A stretch of 64,000 nt of DNA. It comes from an uncultured Oscillospiraceae bacterium (GTDB lineage: Bacteria > Bacillota > Clostridia > Oscillospirales > Ruminococcaceae). The notes under the pieces are model-generated. The model was not told where the DNA came from. It was given only the letters and a program-made list of their open reading frames with translations, and ran no database searches. Positions 15,913 through 24,941 of the stretch are shown in pieces. The translations under genes were made by a program, and so were the position numbers. How positions within the stretch are numbered: the first letter of the stretch is position 1; the number at the start of each line of letters is the position of its first letter. The stretch spans positions 1 to 64,000 of the forward strand of contig CAJTZM010000002.1 in assembly GCA_910583935.1 (NCBI GenBank), in the 5' to 3' direction.

Positions 15913-17451
15913 TTACAGACCATGTTTGGCAAAGATCCCCGCCAGATCCACTAAAAGATCGCTTGGCAGCATACTGTACTGGGATTGTCTCGCCGCGCAA
16001 AAATCCGCCGCCCGGCCATGCAGATAAACCGCGCAGACAGCGCTTTTTAGCGGCGGAATAGACTGCGCGCAAAAGCCCGCTATCATCCCCGCCAGCAAAT
16101 CACCACTTCCCCCCTTTGCCAAGCCGGCATTGCCGGTTTGGTTGACGAAAAGGGTTCCACCAGGCTCAAATATCGTTGTTACACTGTCCTTGAGCACGAC
16201 GATCACGCCAAATTCTTTTACAAAACGCTTCAGAATTTCTATGCGGTTTTCCCGCAGCTCATCTGTGGAAATTGCTAAAAGCCGGGCCATCTCTCCCATA
16301 TGCGGCGTTAAAATGACCGGGCATTTCGCCTGATGTAATATTTCTATGCGTCCGGTTAGATTGTTTATGCCATCGGCGTCGACAATAATCGGACAAGAGG
16401 CGGACTTCAGCATTTCTTCCAGCAGACCGGACAGCGTATCTTTTCTGCCGATTCCACAACCGACCAAGCAGGCGCTTGCCCTTTTTAACATCTTTAGAAT
16501 TTCAAAACGGTTGTCAGCGCTTATCAAGCCGTCATCGTCTGTTTGTAAAGGAAGGACCATCGCTTCAGGAAGCCGCGATATCAAAGACTGTAGAACCGAA
16601 GCTGGAGACGCCGCTGTTAAAAGCCCCACGCCTACCCGGGCCGCGCCCATTGCGGACAATACCGCTGCTCCCGGCAGTCTGGTGCTTCCACAGAGATTCA
16701 ACAGGTGCCCGTAACGCCCTTTATGCGAATCGACTGGACGTTTTTTCAAAACGGAGAAAACCTCTTCCTCCTCCACGAGAATTCCATCTGCCAAAGCCTG
16801 ATCGCCTAAATCATCTGGTACCCCAATGGAAACGACCTGCAGCTCTCCCAAATAGCTGCGGCCCGGATCATAAAGCATCCCCGCCTTCATACAATGAAAA
16901 GCGATGGTAAAATCCCCCTGTATCGCGTCTTTCGCGGCAAGGCCGCTTTCAGCAGAAACGCCGCTGGGAATATCCAAGCAAAAAACAGCCGCTACCGCGT
17001 GGTTAATCTGTTCAAAAAGCGGCTGCAGGGCGGCCGGGATCTCTCCATGAAAGCCGGTGCCGAAAATTCCATCGATAACAAGGTCGGCCGCAGCAAGCTT
17101 TTTTGAGACGAGCTTTTGATCCGCTCCAAACGGAAGTACCTCAACACCCAGCTGCAAAAGCCGATTCAGCATTTCTTTACTTTGCCCGGTATTTGGAAGA
17201 CCGTCCGCAAGAATAACCGACAGCATTCCCACATGCTCAAGCAGCTTTCGCGCCACTACCAACGCATCCCCGCCGTTGTTTCCCTTCCCAGCGACGACCA
17301 CACAGCTTCGCCCATGTACGTCTACCCGCTTGCGGATAAAGGCAGCGGCGGCGCTGCCCGCATTTTCCATCAGGCGCAGAGCGCTCATTCCTGCTTCATC
17401 GCTAGCTGTTTCTATTTGTCGCATTCTGTTAACTGTAACGATCTCTTTCAT
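15913..17451 (-). CDS. nnr: Bifunctional NAD(P)H-hydrate repair enzyme (epimerase + ADP-dependent dehydratase)
   Basis: Repairs damaged NAD(P)HX. The N-terminal half is the epimerase (VVVAGKGNNGGDALVVAR; GTGFHGEIP), and the C-terminal half is the dehydratase of the ribokinase-like family (HKGRYGHLLNLCGS, TPHMGEMARLL, GNAGLAKGGSGDLLAGMIAG). 512 residues from ATG 17451, which has GGGGAGGAA upstream; the frame stays open to 17580 but that part contains a terminator. Co-transcribed with the GerS-like lipoprotein. Confidence 0.95.
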   Translation of the reverse strand: MKEIVTVNRMRQIETASDEAGMSALRLMENAGSAAAAFIRKRVDVHGRSCVVVAGKGNNGGDALVVARKLLEHVGMLSVILADGLPNTGQSKEMLNRLLQLGVEVLPFGADQKLVSKKLAAADLVIDGIFGTGFHGEIPAALQPLFEQINHAVAAVFCLDIPSGVSAESGLAAKDAIQGDFTIAFHCMKAGMLYDPGRSYLGELQVVSIGVPDDLGDQALADGILVEEEEVFSVLKKRPVDSHKGRYGHLLNLCGSTRLPGAAVLSAMGAARVGVGLLTAASPASVLQSLISRLPEAMVLPLQTDDDGLISADNRFEILKMLKRASACLVGCGIGRKDTLSGLLEEMLKSASCPIIVDADGINNLTGRIEILHQAKCPVILTPHMGEMARLLAISTDELRENRIEILKRFVKEFGVIVVLKDSVTTIFEPGGTLFVNQTGNAGLAKGGSGDLLAGMIAGFCAQSIPPLKSAVCAVYLHGRAADFCAARQSQYSMLPSDLLVDLAGIFAKHGL

Positions 17452-17507
17452 GTGAAAAATTCCTCCCCTCTGTCTTTTTAACGAGTTTTCTTTGCTCATT
17501 TTCACAA

Positions 17508-17538
17508 TAAGCCCCCGTTTCAAAAAAACGAGGGCTTT
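17508..17538 (-). terminator. Terminator of the DUF6106-like gene
   Basis: AAGCCCCCGTTT / AAACGAGGGCTT hairpin (two interior mismatches) located just after the stop of the leftward membrane-protein gene and before nnr. Confidence 0.7.
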
Positions 17539-17560
17539 GGACGGTTTGTTTTTCAAATTG

Positions 17561-18091
17561 TTATTGCGGTGCGCGGCCAAAAAGCTCCTGATACATATGA
17601 CGCGGAATTTGTTCTTTGATCCCGTCTAAAAGCCGCTGCGACCCATTGAAGACAACCAGGCTGTTCCCCTCATTAGAGCCTTTGGCGACAAAATACCATA
17701 AATGATCTGATTTCAGGCTATCACACGCAAAATAGGTTTTTTCATACTGCTTTTGGGTATGCTCCTCCGGATGGTAAGGGCCAAAATCATCGAAGTTTTT
17801 ACAGGAGGCTGAGATCAGCCTTTTTCTGGTGCGTTTGGCAATAATTTTGTCCACATCCATCAAGTCGTTTGTCAAAGAATATTCAAACTCCACCGACCGA
17901 CGGGAAATAAAAAAATAGCCAAAATAAACAGAAATTCCCGCGAGGACCCAACAAAATGGGAAAAACATTCCCAAAAAGAGGAGGCCTGCGGCCAGTCCCA
18001 GACACAACAGTGCAATCGCAATAATCTGTAGCCAATCCAACGGGCCCTTCTTTTTCTTCACAATTTCCTCTACAAAAATATCCCGAATCAT
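17561..18091 (-). CDS. DUF6106-like membrane protein
   Basis: 176 residues with two adjacent membrane segments (about 20-63) and a cytoplasmic-looking C-terminal domain containing EFEYSLTNDLMDVDKI, AKRTRKRLIS, a central variable part and GIKEQIPRHMYQELF. This layout matches the clostridial DUF6106 family, of unknown function. Start ATG preceded by AAAGGAGAA. Single gene with its own terminator. Confidence 0.75.
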   Translation of the reverse strand: MIRDIFVEEIVKKKKGPLDWLQIIAIALLCLGLAAGLLFLGMFFPFCWVLAGISVYFGYFFISRRSVEFEYSLTNDLMDVDKIIAKRTRKRLISASCKNFDDFGPYHPEEHTQKQYEKTYFACDSLKSDHLWYFVAKGSNEGNSLVVFNGSQRLLDGIKEQIPRHMYQELFGRAPQ

Positions 18092-18221
18092 TTACCGTTC
18101 TCCTTTAAAAAGCAAAAATGTAGGGATCAAGCTCCCTTTACCACCATTAAAACGAGGCCGCAAATGGCAACACTTTCATTCCTGCAAAACAACATAGAAG
18201 ATGTCTCACTGATTATAGCAT

Positions 18222-18259
18222 GGAAAAAGGGGAAAAACAATTGTTTTTCCCCTTTTTCC
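18222..18259. terminator. 38-base perfect palindrome
   Basis: GGAAAAAGGGGAAAAACAA is followed immediately by its exact reverse complement, giving 19 pairs without a designed loop. Downstream of the leftward hydrolase gene (ends at 18380), so it may act as its terminator; the missing loop would force a few central pairs open. Confidence 0.6.
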
Positions 18260-18379
18260 TGATGATTTTCAATATAGAAAGCTTTCCTTTTTGAATTTAT
18301 GTTTCCAAACGCCGTTTATTCCACCAAAAATGCAGACGAGCAGTAGTCCATGATGGATCGCCTAACAGACCGGAACTTT

Positions 18380-19063
18380 CTAGATGGTTTGCAAAAATTC
18401 TTCAACCGCTTTATTAAATGCGGCATATCTTTTGTTTGCGATAAAATGATTTCCTTTTATAATGGACAATTGCGCATTCGGTATGTTTTTTGCAATCTCT
18501 TTTGTATGGGATTCCCGAATCATATCCTTTCTGCCGCAAATCACAAGCGTAGGGGCTGTTATTTTGGACAATTCATTTCGTTCAATATTCGGATCATTGA
18601 CCATTAATCCAAGCATTTCCGCATTCTTTTTTGCATCAGGCGATTTTAAAGCAAGCCGTCTTGCTATTTTAAATCCTATTTCAATGGGCAGCTGTGTCGT
18701 TATTTTTACCCCTTTCGGGTTCAGATTTCCCCCATTTAATATCAAGGCCTTTACTTTGCTTGGGTATTTCATCGCAAATTTCATTGCTATATTTGCTCCA
18801 TCTGAAAATCCCAAAATAACTGCCTGTGAAAATTTAAGCTCTTCCATAAAATCGTATAAGTCACAGGAAAACTGCTCAATCGTAAAAGGTTTCGTACCTC
18901 TTGGCGATTTGCCATGTCCCCGCGTGTCTAAAGCAATCACTCTGTATCTATTGCTAAAATAATCGATTTGATTCTTAAAATAGGAGCCATTTTGTCCATT
19001 GCCGTGCAAAAGGATAAAAGGCTCTTTCTTCCCTTTTTCTTGATAATATAAAGTTATATCCAT
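18380..19063 (-). CDS. Alpha/beta hydrolase
   Basis: 227 residues with oxyanion motif LLHGNGQNG, DTRGHGKSP, nucleophile elbow GFSDG (Ser about residue 88), acid in VICGRKDMI and the catalytic His in GNHFI. Substrate unknown (esterase/lipase-like). The gene is visibly more AT-rich and lysine/isoleucine-rich than its neighbours, suggesting horizontal acquisition. Start ATG follows CGAGGAAG. Confidence 0.9.
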   Translation of the reverse strand: MDITLYYQEKGKKEPFILLHGNGQNGSYFKNQIDYFSNRYRVIALDTRGHGKSPRGTKPFTIEQFSCDLYDFMEELKFSQAVILGFSDGANIAMKFAMKYPSKVKALILNGGNLNPKGVKITTQLPIEIGFKIARRLALKSPDAKKNAEMLGLMVNDPNIERNELSKITAPTLVICGRKDMIRESHTKEIAKNIPNAQLSIIKGNHFIANKRYAAFNKAVEEFLQTI

Positions 19064-19101
19064 TTATACTTCCTCGCAAAACTTCAATATATATCGAGTT
19101 G

Positions 19102-19202
19102 ATTCTACCATGAAGGCGAAGCCGTACATGGTAGAATGGGCCATGCCCGTAGGGCGGCCATAGAAATCCGGTATAATAGCGGTTTTGTCGCTATTATACC
19201 AT
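19102..19202 (+). repeat. Dispersed three-hairpin repeat, copy A
   Basis: About 101 bases, roughly 85% identical to 34800-34901 in the opposite orientation. Hairpin 1: ATTCTACCATG / CATGGTAGAAT; hairpin 2: GGCC-at-GCCC / GGGC-GGCC; hairpin 3: GGTATAATAGCG / CGCTATTATACC. It lies between a hydrolase gene and the pheS T-box. No open frame. Confidence 0.85.
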
Positions 19203-19334
19203 GGACATCGACCTTCTTCCATTCATTTTCATGAAATTTCTAAGTTTTTCCCCAGTAAACACCAATCCTATGTAGGGACCCGAAAACTTTTGCTTGCTTT
19301 TTTATTTCAAATGTGCTATGTTTAATTGAAATAA

Positions 19335-19545
19335 AAAACGCTGAGATTGGGAAAGTAGAAATACTGTATTCTGCGCAAGAGAGGGTCTGTCACCGGCTGA
19401 AAGCGGGCCCGCAGAATCGTTTTTTGAAGTTCGCCCAGGAGCGGCGGCGCTGAAAGAACAGTAGGCGTCGACGGCTTGCTGCCGTTATCCGGCTTAGAGT
19501 GTTTGCCAAAAGGCAAAAAACTGGGTGGTACCGCGGAAATCTTGC
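19335..19545 (+). ncRNA. T-box leader (Phe) of pheST
   Basis: A canonical T-box sequence GGGTGGTACCGCGG (19523-19536) precedes a terminator and pheS. Stem I (AAAGTAGAAATACTG ... GGCTGAAAG) lies upstream, and a TTC (Phe) at 19430-19432 in the 3' side of the specifier loop is a plausible specifier codon. Uncharged tRNA-Phe would stabilise the antiterminator and switch pheST on. Confidence 0.93.
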
Positions 19546-19585
19546 AGGCTTTCGTCCCTTTGCAGTGGGATGAAAGCCTTTTTCT
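19546..19585 (+). terminator. T-box-controlled terminator
   Basis: AGGCTTTCGTCCC / GGGATGAAAGCCT, 13 pairs with one GU, followed by TTTTTC. Confidence 0.9.
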
Positions 19586-19668
19586 ATCAGCGGAATTCTT
19601 GTTTTTGCCAAAGGCAGGCGCAAACCAAAGCTGTTTTGGCCATTTAATTTCAAATTGAGGTGAAAAAT

Positions 19669-20688
19669 ATGAAAGCTGCATTGGAAGCAATCCGGCAAAA
19701 AATTCTTGTGGAGCTGCAGGAAGTACACGATACCCAAACGCTGGAAAATATCCGTATCAAATTCCTCGGCAAAAAAGGCGAGCTGACTGCCATCTTAAAA
19801 CAGATGGGAAAGCTTTCCGCAGAGGAAAGGCCGGTCATCGGCCAGCTGGCAAATGAAATTCGCGCCTTTATGGAAGAGCATATTACCGAGCGCACAGCAC
19901 AGCTGAAAAAGGAATTGACCCAGCAAAAATTAAAAGAGGAAAAGCTGGACGTCACCCTTCCCGGGAAAAAGGGTTCCATCGGAAAAAAGCATCCGCTGAA
20001 TCTTGTGCTGGAGGAAATTGAGGAAATCTTTCTCGGCATGGGCTTTTCCATCGCTACCGGCCCGGAAATTGAGTTGGATTATTATAATTTTGAGGCTTTG
20101 AATATTCCCAAAGACCACCCCGCCAGAGATACGCAGGATACGTTTTACATTTCAGACAATGTACTGCTGCGTACCCAGACCTCGCCTATGCAGGTCCGGG
20201 TGATGGAAAAGCAAAAGCCTCCCATCCGCATCATTGCGCCGGGCCGCGTTTACCGCTCCGATGCGGTTGACGCTACCCACTCTCCTCTGTTCCACCAGAT
20301 CGAGGGGCTGGTGGTCGATAAAGGGGTTACCATGGCGGATTTAAAGGGGACGCTGGAAATTTTTGTGAAGCGCTTATACGGGGAAGATTCGGTCGTGCGT
20401 TTTAGACCCCACCACTTCCCTTTTACCGAGCCTTCCGCCGAATTGGACTGCATGTGCTTTAACTGCCACGGAAAAGGCTGTAGCCTGTGCAAAGGCGAAG
20501 GCTGGATCGAAATTTTAGGCTGCGGCATGGTCCATCCAAAGGTGTTGTCCAACTGCGGCATTGACCCGGAAATCTACAGTGGATTTGCATTCGGTATGGG
20601 ACTGGAACGAGTGGTTATGCGCCGCTTTAACATTGACGACCTGCGGCTTTTATATGAAAACGACCTGCGTTTTCTCAATCAATTCTAA
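19669..20688 (+). CDS. pheS: Phenylalanyl-tRNA synthetase alpha subunit
   Basis: Class II synthetase subunit, 339 residues. N-terminal coiled coil, then the catalytic core with motif 2 around RVYRSDAVDATHSPLFHQIEG and motif 3 FAFGMGLERVVM. A CxxC-type pair cluster (CMCFNCHGKGCSLC) is present, as in some clostridial enzymes. ATG 19669 follows TTGAGGTG; the GTG at 19660 is part of that site. Forms an alpha2-beta2 complex with PheT, 12 bases downstream. Confidence 0.98.
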   Translation: MKAALEAIRQKILVELQEVHDTQTLENIRIKFLGKKGELTAILKQMGKLSAEERPVIGQLANEIRAFMEEHITERTAQLKKELTQQKLKEEKLDVTLPGKKGSIGKKHPLNLVLEEIEEIFLGMGFSIATGPEIELDYYNFEALNIPKDHPARDTQDTFYISDNVLLRTQTSPMQVRVMEKQKPPIRIIAPGRVYRSDAVDATHSPLFHQIEGLVVDKGVTMADLKGTLEIFVKRLYGEDSVVRFRPHHFPFTEPSAELDCMCFNCHGKGCSLCKGEGWIEILGCGMVHPKVLSNCGIDPEIYSGFAFGMGLERVVMRRFNIDDLRLLYENDLRFLNQF

Positions 20689-20700
20689 GGGGGAAAAGTC

Positions 20701-23076
20701 ATGAATTTGTCTATGAAATGGCTTTCTGATTTTGTAAAGCTAAAGGTAGAGCCGCGGGAATTCTCCGAAAGGATGTCTTTGTCCGGCTCTAAGGTAGAAG
20801 GCTGGGAAATCGAAGGCGAAGAAATCCAAAATGTCGTCGTCGGCAAAATCCTGTCTATTGAACCACACCCCGATGCGGACAAGTTGGTCATCTGCCAGGT
20901 AGATGTCGGCGAAAGCGAGCCGCTCCAAATTGTAACCGGCGCGACCAATCTGCATCCTGGCGATGTGGTCCCAGTGGCCAAGGATCATTCGGTTCTCCCC
21001 GGCGGCAAAGAAATCCGCAGAGGAAAACTGCGCGGCGTGGTTTCCAACGGGATGCTCTGCTCTTTGGGCGAGCTGGGTCTTACCGCTCACGATTTTCCCT
21101 ACGCGATTGAAGACGGCATTTTCGTTTTGCAGGAGGATTGCCAGCTGGGGCAGGACATTTGTTCCGCCATCGGCCTGGACGACACCTGCGTGGAATTTGA
21201 AATCACCCCCAACCGGCCGGACTGTTTGTCCGTCATCGGGCTTGCTCGGGAAGTGGCCGCCACCTTCCAAAAAAGTCTTACGCTACATGAGCCGAAGGTC
21301 CAGCGGGAAACCGGAGATATCCACGATTTGCTGTCGGTCTGTGTAGAGAATGAAAAGCTGTGCCAGCGCTATGTGGCAAGGATGGTCAAAAATATCAAAA
21401 TCGGGCCCTCTCCCCGCTGGATGCGGGAGCGTCTGCGGGCCAGCGGCGTCCGCCCTATCAACAATATTGTGGATATTACCAACTACGTAATGTTGGAATA
21501 TGGCCAGCCCATGCACGCCTTCGATTACAAATATGTCAAGGGCGGTAAAATCGTGGTCCGCAACGCAAAAGAGGGCGAATCGATTATGACCCTTGACGGC
21601 GTAGAGCGCCGGCTGTCACCCCAAATGCTGGTCATTTGCGACGAGGAAAAGCCTTCGGCGGTCGCAGGGGTCATGGGCGGCGAATACAGCGGCATCATGG
21701 ACGATACCGATATGATTGTTTTTGAGTCCGCCTGCTTTTTGGGCTCCTCGGTCCGCACCACTGCCAGAAAGCTCGGCATGCGCACCGAAAGCTCCGCCCG
21801 CTTTGAAAAAGGGCTGGATACCCAAACCTGTATCCCCGCCGTTATGCGAGCATGCGAATTGGTTGAGCTGTTAGGCGCCGGCGAGGTTGTAGGCGGAATG
21901 ATTGATATCGACAACTCTGATTATAAACCCACCGAGATCATCCTAGACCCCCAGTGGATCAATCGTTTTATTGGCATTGACATCAGTCGGGAGGAAATGG
22001 TCGATATTTTACAGCAGCTGGACTGCCAAATAGACGGGGACACAATTATCGTTCCATCCTTCCGCAAGGATTTAGAGCACAAAGCAGATATTGCGGAGGA
22101 AATCGCCCGGTTCCACGGCTACGATAAAATCCCATCTACCGCCATCCGCGGTGTTGCCCAGGGCGCTTTAACCGAGTACCAGAAATTTGAACGCACTCTT
22201 ACAAACGCGCTGCTGGCCCAAGGATGCTACGAGATTTCCAGCTATTCTTTTATCAGCCCCAAATACTACGATAAAATCTGCCTGCCTCAAGAGCATCCGC
22301 TGCGCAAATCGGTCGTCATTTTAAATCCGCTTGGCGAGGATACCAGCGTTATGCGGACCACTGCGATCCCTTCGATGATGGAGATTTTATCCAGAAACTA
22401 TAATAACCGCAACGGATCTGCCAGTCTGTTTGAATTGGCTAATGAGTATATCCCCGTTGACGGGCAGGAGCTGCCGGACGAAAATCCGGTAGTTACCATC
22501 GGCCAATATGGCGCATCCTATGATTTCTTCACCCTGAAAGGCGTTGTGGAAAACCTTTTCTCTGTGCTGGGCATTTCTGATCTTACCGTACAGGCGCAAA
22601 GCGATATCCCCTATTACCATCCTGGCCGCTGCGCCTGCCTCCTTTCCGGCGATATGCAGCTGGGTACAATCGGCGAAATACATCCGCAGGTAGCAGAAAA
22701 TTATGGAATCGACGTTCGGGTTTACGTTGCACATCTTCACTGCGACGCGCTCTTTAACGCTCGGTGCGGCGAAAAAGAATACCACCCGCTGCCAAAGTTC
22801 CCGGCGACAACGCGTGATCTGGCCTTGCTGTGTGACGACGATCTGCCGGTACAGTCTATTGAAAAAGCCATTCGCGCCGGGGCCGGCGGCCTTTTAGAGC
22901 AGGTTGATCTTTTTGATATTTATAAAGGCAAGCAGATACCTGACGGCAAAAAGAGCATTGCTTATAATATCACCATGCGTTCTGCTGACCGCACGCTGAC
23001 CGATGAAGATATTGAAAAAGCGATGGAGAAAATCCTGAAGAAATTAGCAGAAATCGGCGCTTCGATTCGAAGCTGA
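20701..23076 (+). CDS. pheT: Phenylalanyl-tRNA synthetase beta subunit
   Basis: 791 residues with the tRNA-binding EMAP/OB domain near the N-terminus (VVVGKILSIEPHPDADKL), the B3/B4 editing domain, B5, and the C-terminal anticodon-binding FDX-ACB domain (PLPKFPATTRDLAL). Start ATG with GGGGGAAAA. Completes the T-box-controlled pheST operon. Confidence 0.98.
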   Translation: MNLSMKWLSDFVKLKVEPREFSERMSLSGSKVEGWEIEGEEIQNVVVGKILSIEPHPDADKLVICQVDVGESEPLQIVTGATNLHPGDVVPVAKDHSVLPGGKEIRRGKLRGVVSNGMLCSLGELGLTAHDFPYAIEDGIFVLQEDCQLGQDICSAIGLDDTCVEFEITPNRPDCLSVIGLAREVAATFQKSLTLHEPKVQRETGDIHDLLSVCVENEKLCQRYVARMVKNIKIGPSPRWMRERLRASGVRPINNIVDITNYVMLEYGQPMHAFDYKYVKGGKIVVRNAKEGESIMTLDGVERRLSPQMLVICDEEKPSAVAGVMGGEYSGIMDDTDMIVFESACFLGSSVRTTARKLGMRTESSARFEKGLDTQTCIPAVMRACELVELLGAGEVVGGMIDIDNSDYKPTEIILDPQWINRFIGIDISREEMVDILQQLDCQIDGDTIIVPSFRKDLEHKADIAEEIARFHGYDKIPSTAIRGVAQGALTEYQKFERTLTNALLAQGCYEISSYSFISPKYYDKICLPQEHPLRKSVVILNPLGEDTSVMRTTAIPSMMEILSRNYNNRNGSASLFELANEYIPVDGQELPDENPVVTIGQYGASYDFFTLKGVVENLFSVLGISDLTVQAQSDIPYYHPGRCACLLSGDMQLGTIGEIHPQVAENYGIDVRVYVAHLHCDALFNARCGEKEYHPLPKFPATTRDLALLCDDDLPVQSIEKAIRAGAGGLLEQVDLFDIYKGKQIPDGKKSIAYNITMRSADRTLTDEDIEKAMEKILKKLAEIGASIRS

Positions 23077-23218
23077 TCTGTGAAAAGCCTTTGGCTATCT
23101 TCACAAATATCTGGAAAAATGTTTGCTGATTCTTCCTCTTGTTATTTTACTTTGTTTGGTGTATGCTATATCTTGAAGTTGTAAGAAACTAGAAATATCG
23201 GAGAACGGAGGGTGTTTT

Positions 23219-23464
23219 ATGCACGAACCTACAATTTCCTTTTCAATTCATGAGGATAAAGAGCAGGAAATGAAAGAAATCTTAACAGCAGTGTATGATG
23301 CGCTCCGGCAAAAAGGCTATAATCCTATTAACCAGATTGTGGGCTATATTCTTTCAGAAGATCCTACCTATATTACCACCCACAATAATGCACGCAGCCT
23401 TATTCGTCGGATTGACAGAGATGAGCTGCTGCAGATTCTGGTAAAGTCCTATTTGAATGATTAG
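23219..23464 (+). CDS. IreB-family regulatory phosphoprotein
   Basis: 81 residues matching the UPF0297/IreB pattern: F-x-x-x-EDKEQEMKEIL, VYDALRQKGYNPINQ, GYILSEDPTYITTHNNAR, RRIDRDELLQILVKSYL. In Enterococcus IreB is a substrate of the IreK Ser/Thr kinase and affects cephalosporin resistance. Usually next to ruvX (yrrK); here it has its own terminator. Start ATG follows CGGAGGGTG. Confidence 0.93.
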   Translation: MHEPTISFSIHEDKEQEMKEILTAVYDALRQKGYNPINQIVGYILSEDPTYITTHNNARSLIRRIDRDELLQILVKSYLND

Positions 23465-23513
23465 CCTGCATATTTCTAATGTAAGCATACGGAAGGAAAA
23501 TATTTAAGCTGAC

Positions 23514-23557
23514 AAGGAGTAAATTGGCTGTTAAGCTGTTTTACTCCTTCCTTTTTT
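23514..23557 (+). terminator. Terminator of the ireB-like gene
   Basis: AAGGAGTAAA (23514-23523) / TTTACTCCTT (23540-23549), followed by CCTTTTTT. Confidence 0.82.
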
Positions 23558-23720
23558 GCGACAATCGTTTCGCAATCCTTCCTGCAAATCAGAGAGGATC
23601 CTTTTTCGCTGTTTTTTTGTTTACTTCGCATAGAATTTGTGCTATACTTTGTTTGTAACATTCTATTTCTGTGATGGTGGAGAGATTCTCCATTTTTTGT
23701 TATAAGGAGGTATTTTACTA

Positions 23721-24017
23721 TTGAGCACAAACAAAGAAGATTTTTTAATGTATAAGGGTAAGCCATTGGTTCGTTCCGGAAACACCTTGTATTATGGTAG
23801 CATGAGCGATCCTTATGTTATTTTAATGCAGATTGCCTCTTCCCAGCCAGGATACGGCATGGATATGGCCGAAAAAATTTCTATTCAGCTTTTGGCTACA
23901 GACGCCGACCTGCGTCCGAAAGAGAGAATTATCCGCAAAAGCGAAAAGGTTGGGCTTTACAACGCTTTGGATATCGGGAGTATTTGGTTGGAAAGAGCGC
24001 TTTCCGGCACAATGTAA
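23721..24017 (+). CDS. Conserved-looking clostridial protein of unknown function (98 aa)
   Basis: TTG start at 23721 with AAGGAGGT upstream (an internal ATG at 23748 lacks a site). Soluble protein beginning with a short polar head, then MYKGKPLVRSGNTLYYGSM and ending in a helical LYNALDIGSIWLERAL. It looks like a compact conserved domain, but I cannot name its family. Single gene followed at once by a terminator. Confidence 0.72.
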   Translation: MSTNKEDFLMYKGKPLVRSGNTLYYGSMSDPYVILMQIASSQPGYGMDMAEKISIQLLATDADLRPKERIIRKSEKVGLYNALDIGSIWLERALSGTM

Positions 24018-24042
24018 AAAATCTATTTTATGCAATATAAGG

Positions 24043-24076
24043 AAAAAGAGAGGATAAAATATCCTCTCTTTTTTTG
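24043..24076 (+). terminator. Terminator after the 98-residue protein gene
   Basis: AAAAAGAGAGGAT / ATCCTCTCTTTTT, 13 pairs, loop AAAAT, then T-run. Confidence 0.88.
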
Positions 24077-24240
24077 TTTATAGACTCAATGAAAAGGAAA
24101 ATGCAATTTATTGGCTATCCGGCCAAAAAAATTTTCTTGTTTTTTTAACTTAATGTGTAGTATTTTCCTTTATTTTTCGTAATGGAGAATGAAATCAACC
24201 ATATCTTCGTCCCTTCCGGTTAAGCGATAAATAAATCTAG

Positions 24241-24270
24241 AAAGAGCAGGGCCATCTCTGCTCTTTTTTC
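24241..24270 (+). terminator. Orphan terminator hairpin
   Basis: AGAGCAG / CTGCTCT with an 8-base loop and TTTTTT. No coding gene ends upstream of it: the previous gene already has a terminator at 24043-24076. The 24077-24240 stretch may therefore encode a short non-coding transcript. Confidence 0.6.
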
Positions 24271-24366
24271 TTTATTACCCTAATATATCCATTTTTATCT
24301 TTTTATGTCTAATTTTATATTTTCGCTTTTATTTACACTATTATAATCATAAAAAAGGTGTTTATA

Positions 24367-24738
24367 ATGACAAAATCTGAAAATCTTATCTTTTCAATCA
24401 CCGGACCGATTCGGGTAGACATTCGACCTTTGGCCTACGCTGTTGAAGTAACGGCAGATTTATTGTTCCACAACCATATTCACATCGACGATATCCGGGT
24501 CATGGAGGACATCTATTCCAGGGTTGCCAAAGCATTTCATAGCAATCCCCATTCCATTGCCCGAAAAATCGCAAGAATTTCTCATCTGGTTTGGGACGCT
24601 TTTACAGAGGATACAATGGAAATCTATTTGGGAAAACGGCTTTATATTTTCGATTCTCCAAAAGAACTGCTGATCTATTTAGCTTACTATTACGAATATT
24701 CAGAGCCGTTCTACAAAGTTCTCAGCTACAGCTTTTAA
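24367..24738 (+). CDS. Stand-alone Spo0A-type DNA-binding-domain protein
   Basis: 123 residues. The core (ADLLFHNHIHIDDIRVMEDI, IYSRVAKAFHSNPHSIARKI, SHLVWDAF) follows the Spo0A C-terminal pattern of Y/I-P/S-x-(I/V)-A-x-x-(F)-x-(T/S)-x-P-x-x-(V/I)-x-(R)-x-I-x-x-x-(I)-x-x-(A)W. There is no phosphoreceiver domain. In Spo0A this domain binds 0A boxes; here it could compete for or modify Spo0A-type sites (inference). The sequence has diverged in the recognition region, so DNA specificity may differ. Start ATG 24367 follows AAAGGTG. Confidence 0.75.
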   Translation: MTKSENLIFSITGPIRVDIRPLAYAVEVTADLLFHNHIHIDDIRVMEDIYSRVAKAFHSNPHSIARKIARISHLVWDAFTEDTMEIYLGKRLYIFDSPKELLIYLAYYYEYSEPFYKVLSYSF

Positions 24739-24941
24739 GGTAATGACGCTTAAAAAACGCGACCGCCGCCGATTTTCCTATCTTCTGAAGGTCGATCAAA
24801 TAAAAAGCTGTACATTCTCAAAAGGCTTTAAAAACACTAGAAAATCTTTTCGGATGATACGATTAGACAAAAAGCTTTTTTGAATAAAACCGGTACTTTC
24901 TTACTATAATTGTTTTAAAACAGATGAGAGGATGGACGATT

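Noticed and set aside
19322..19737. Long leftward frames opposite the pheS leader
   Set aside because: They are antisense to the T-box, whose conserved motif and terminator explain the sequence.
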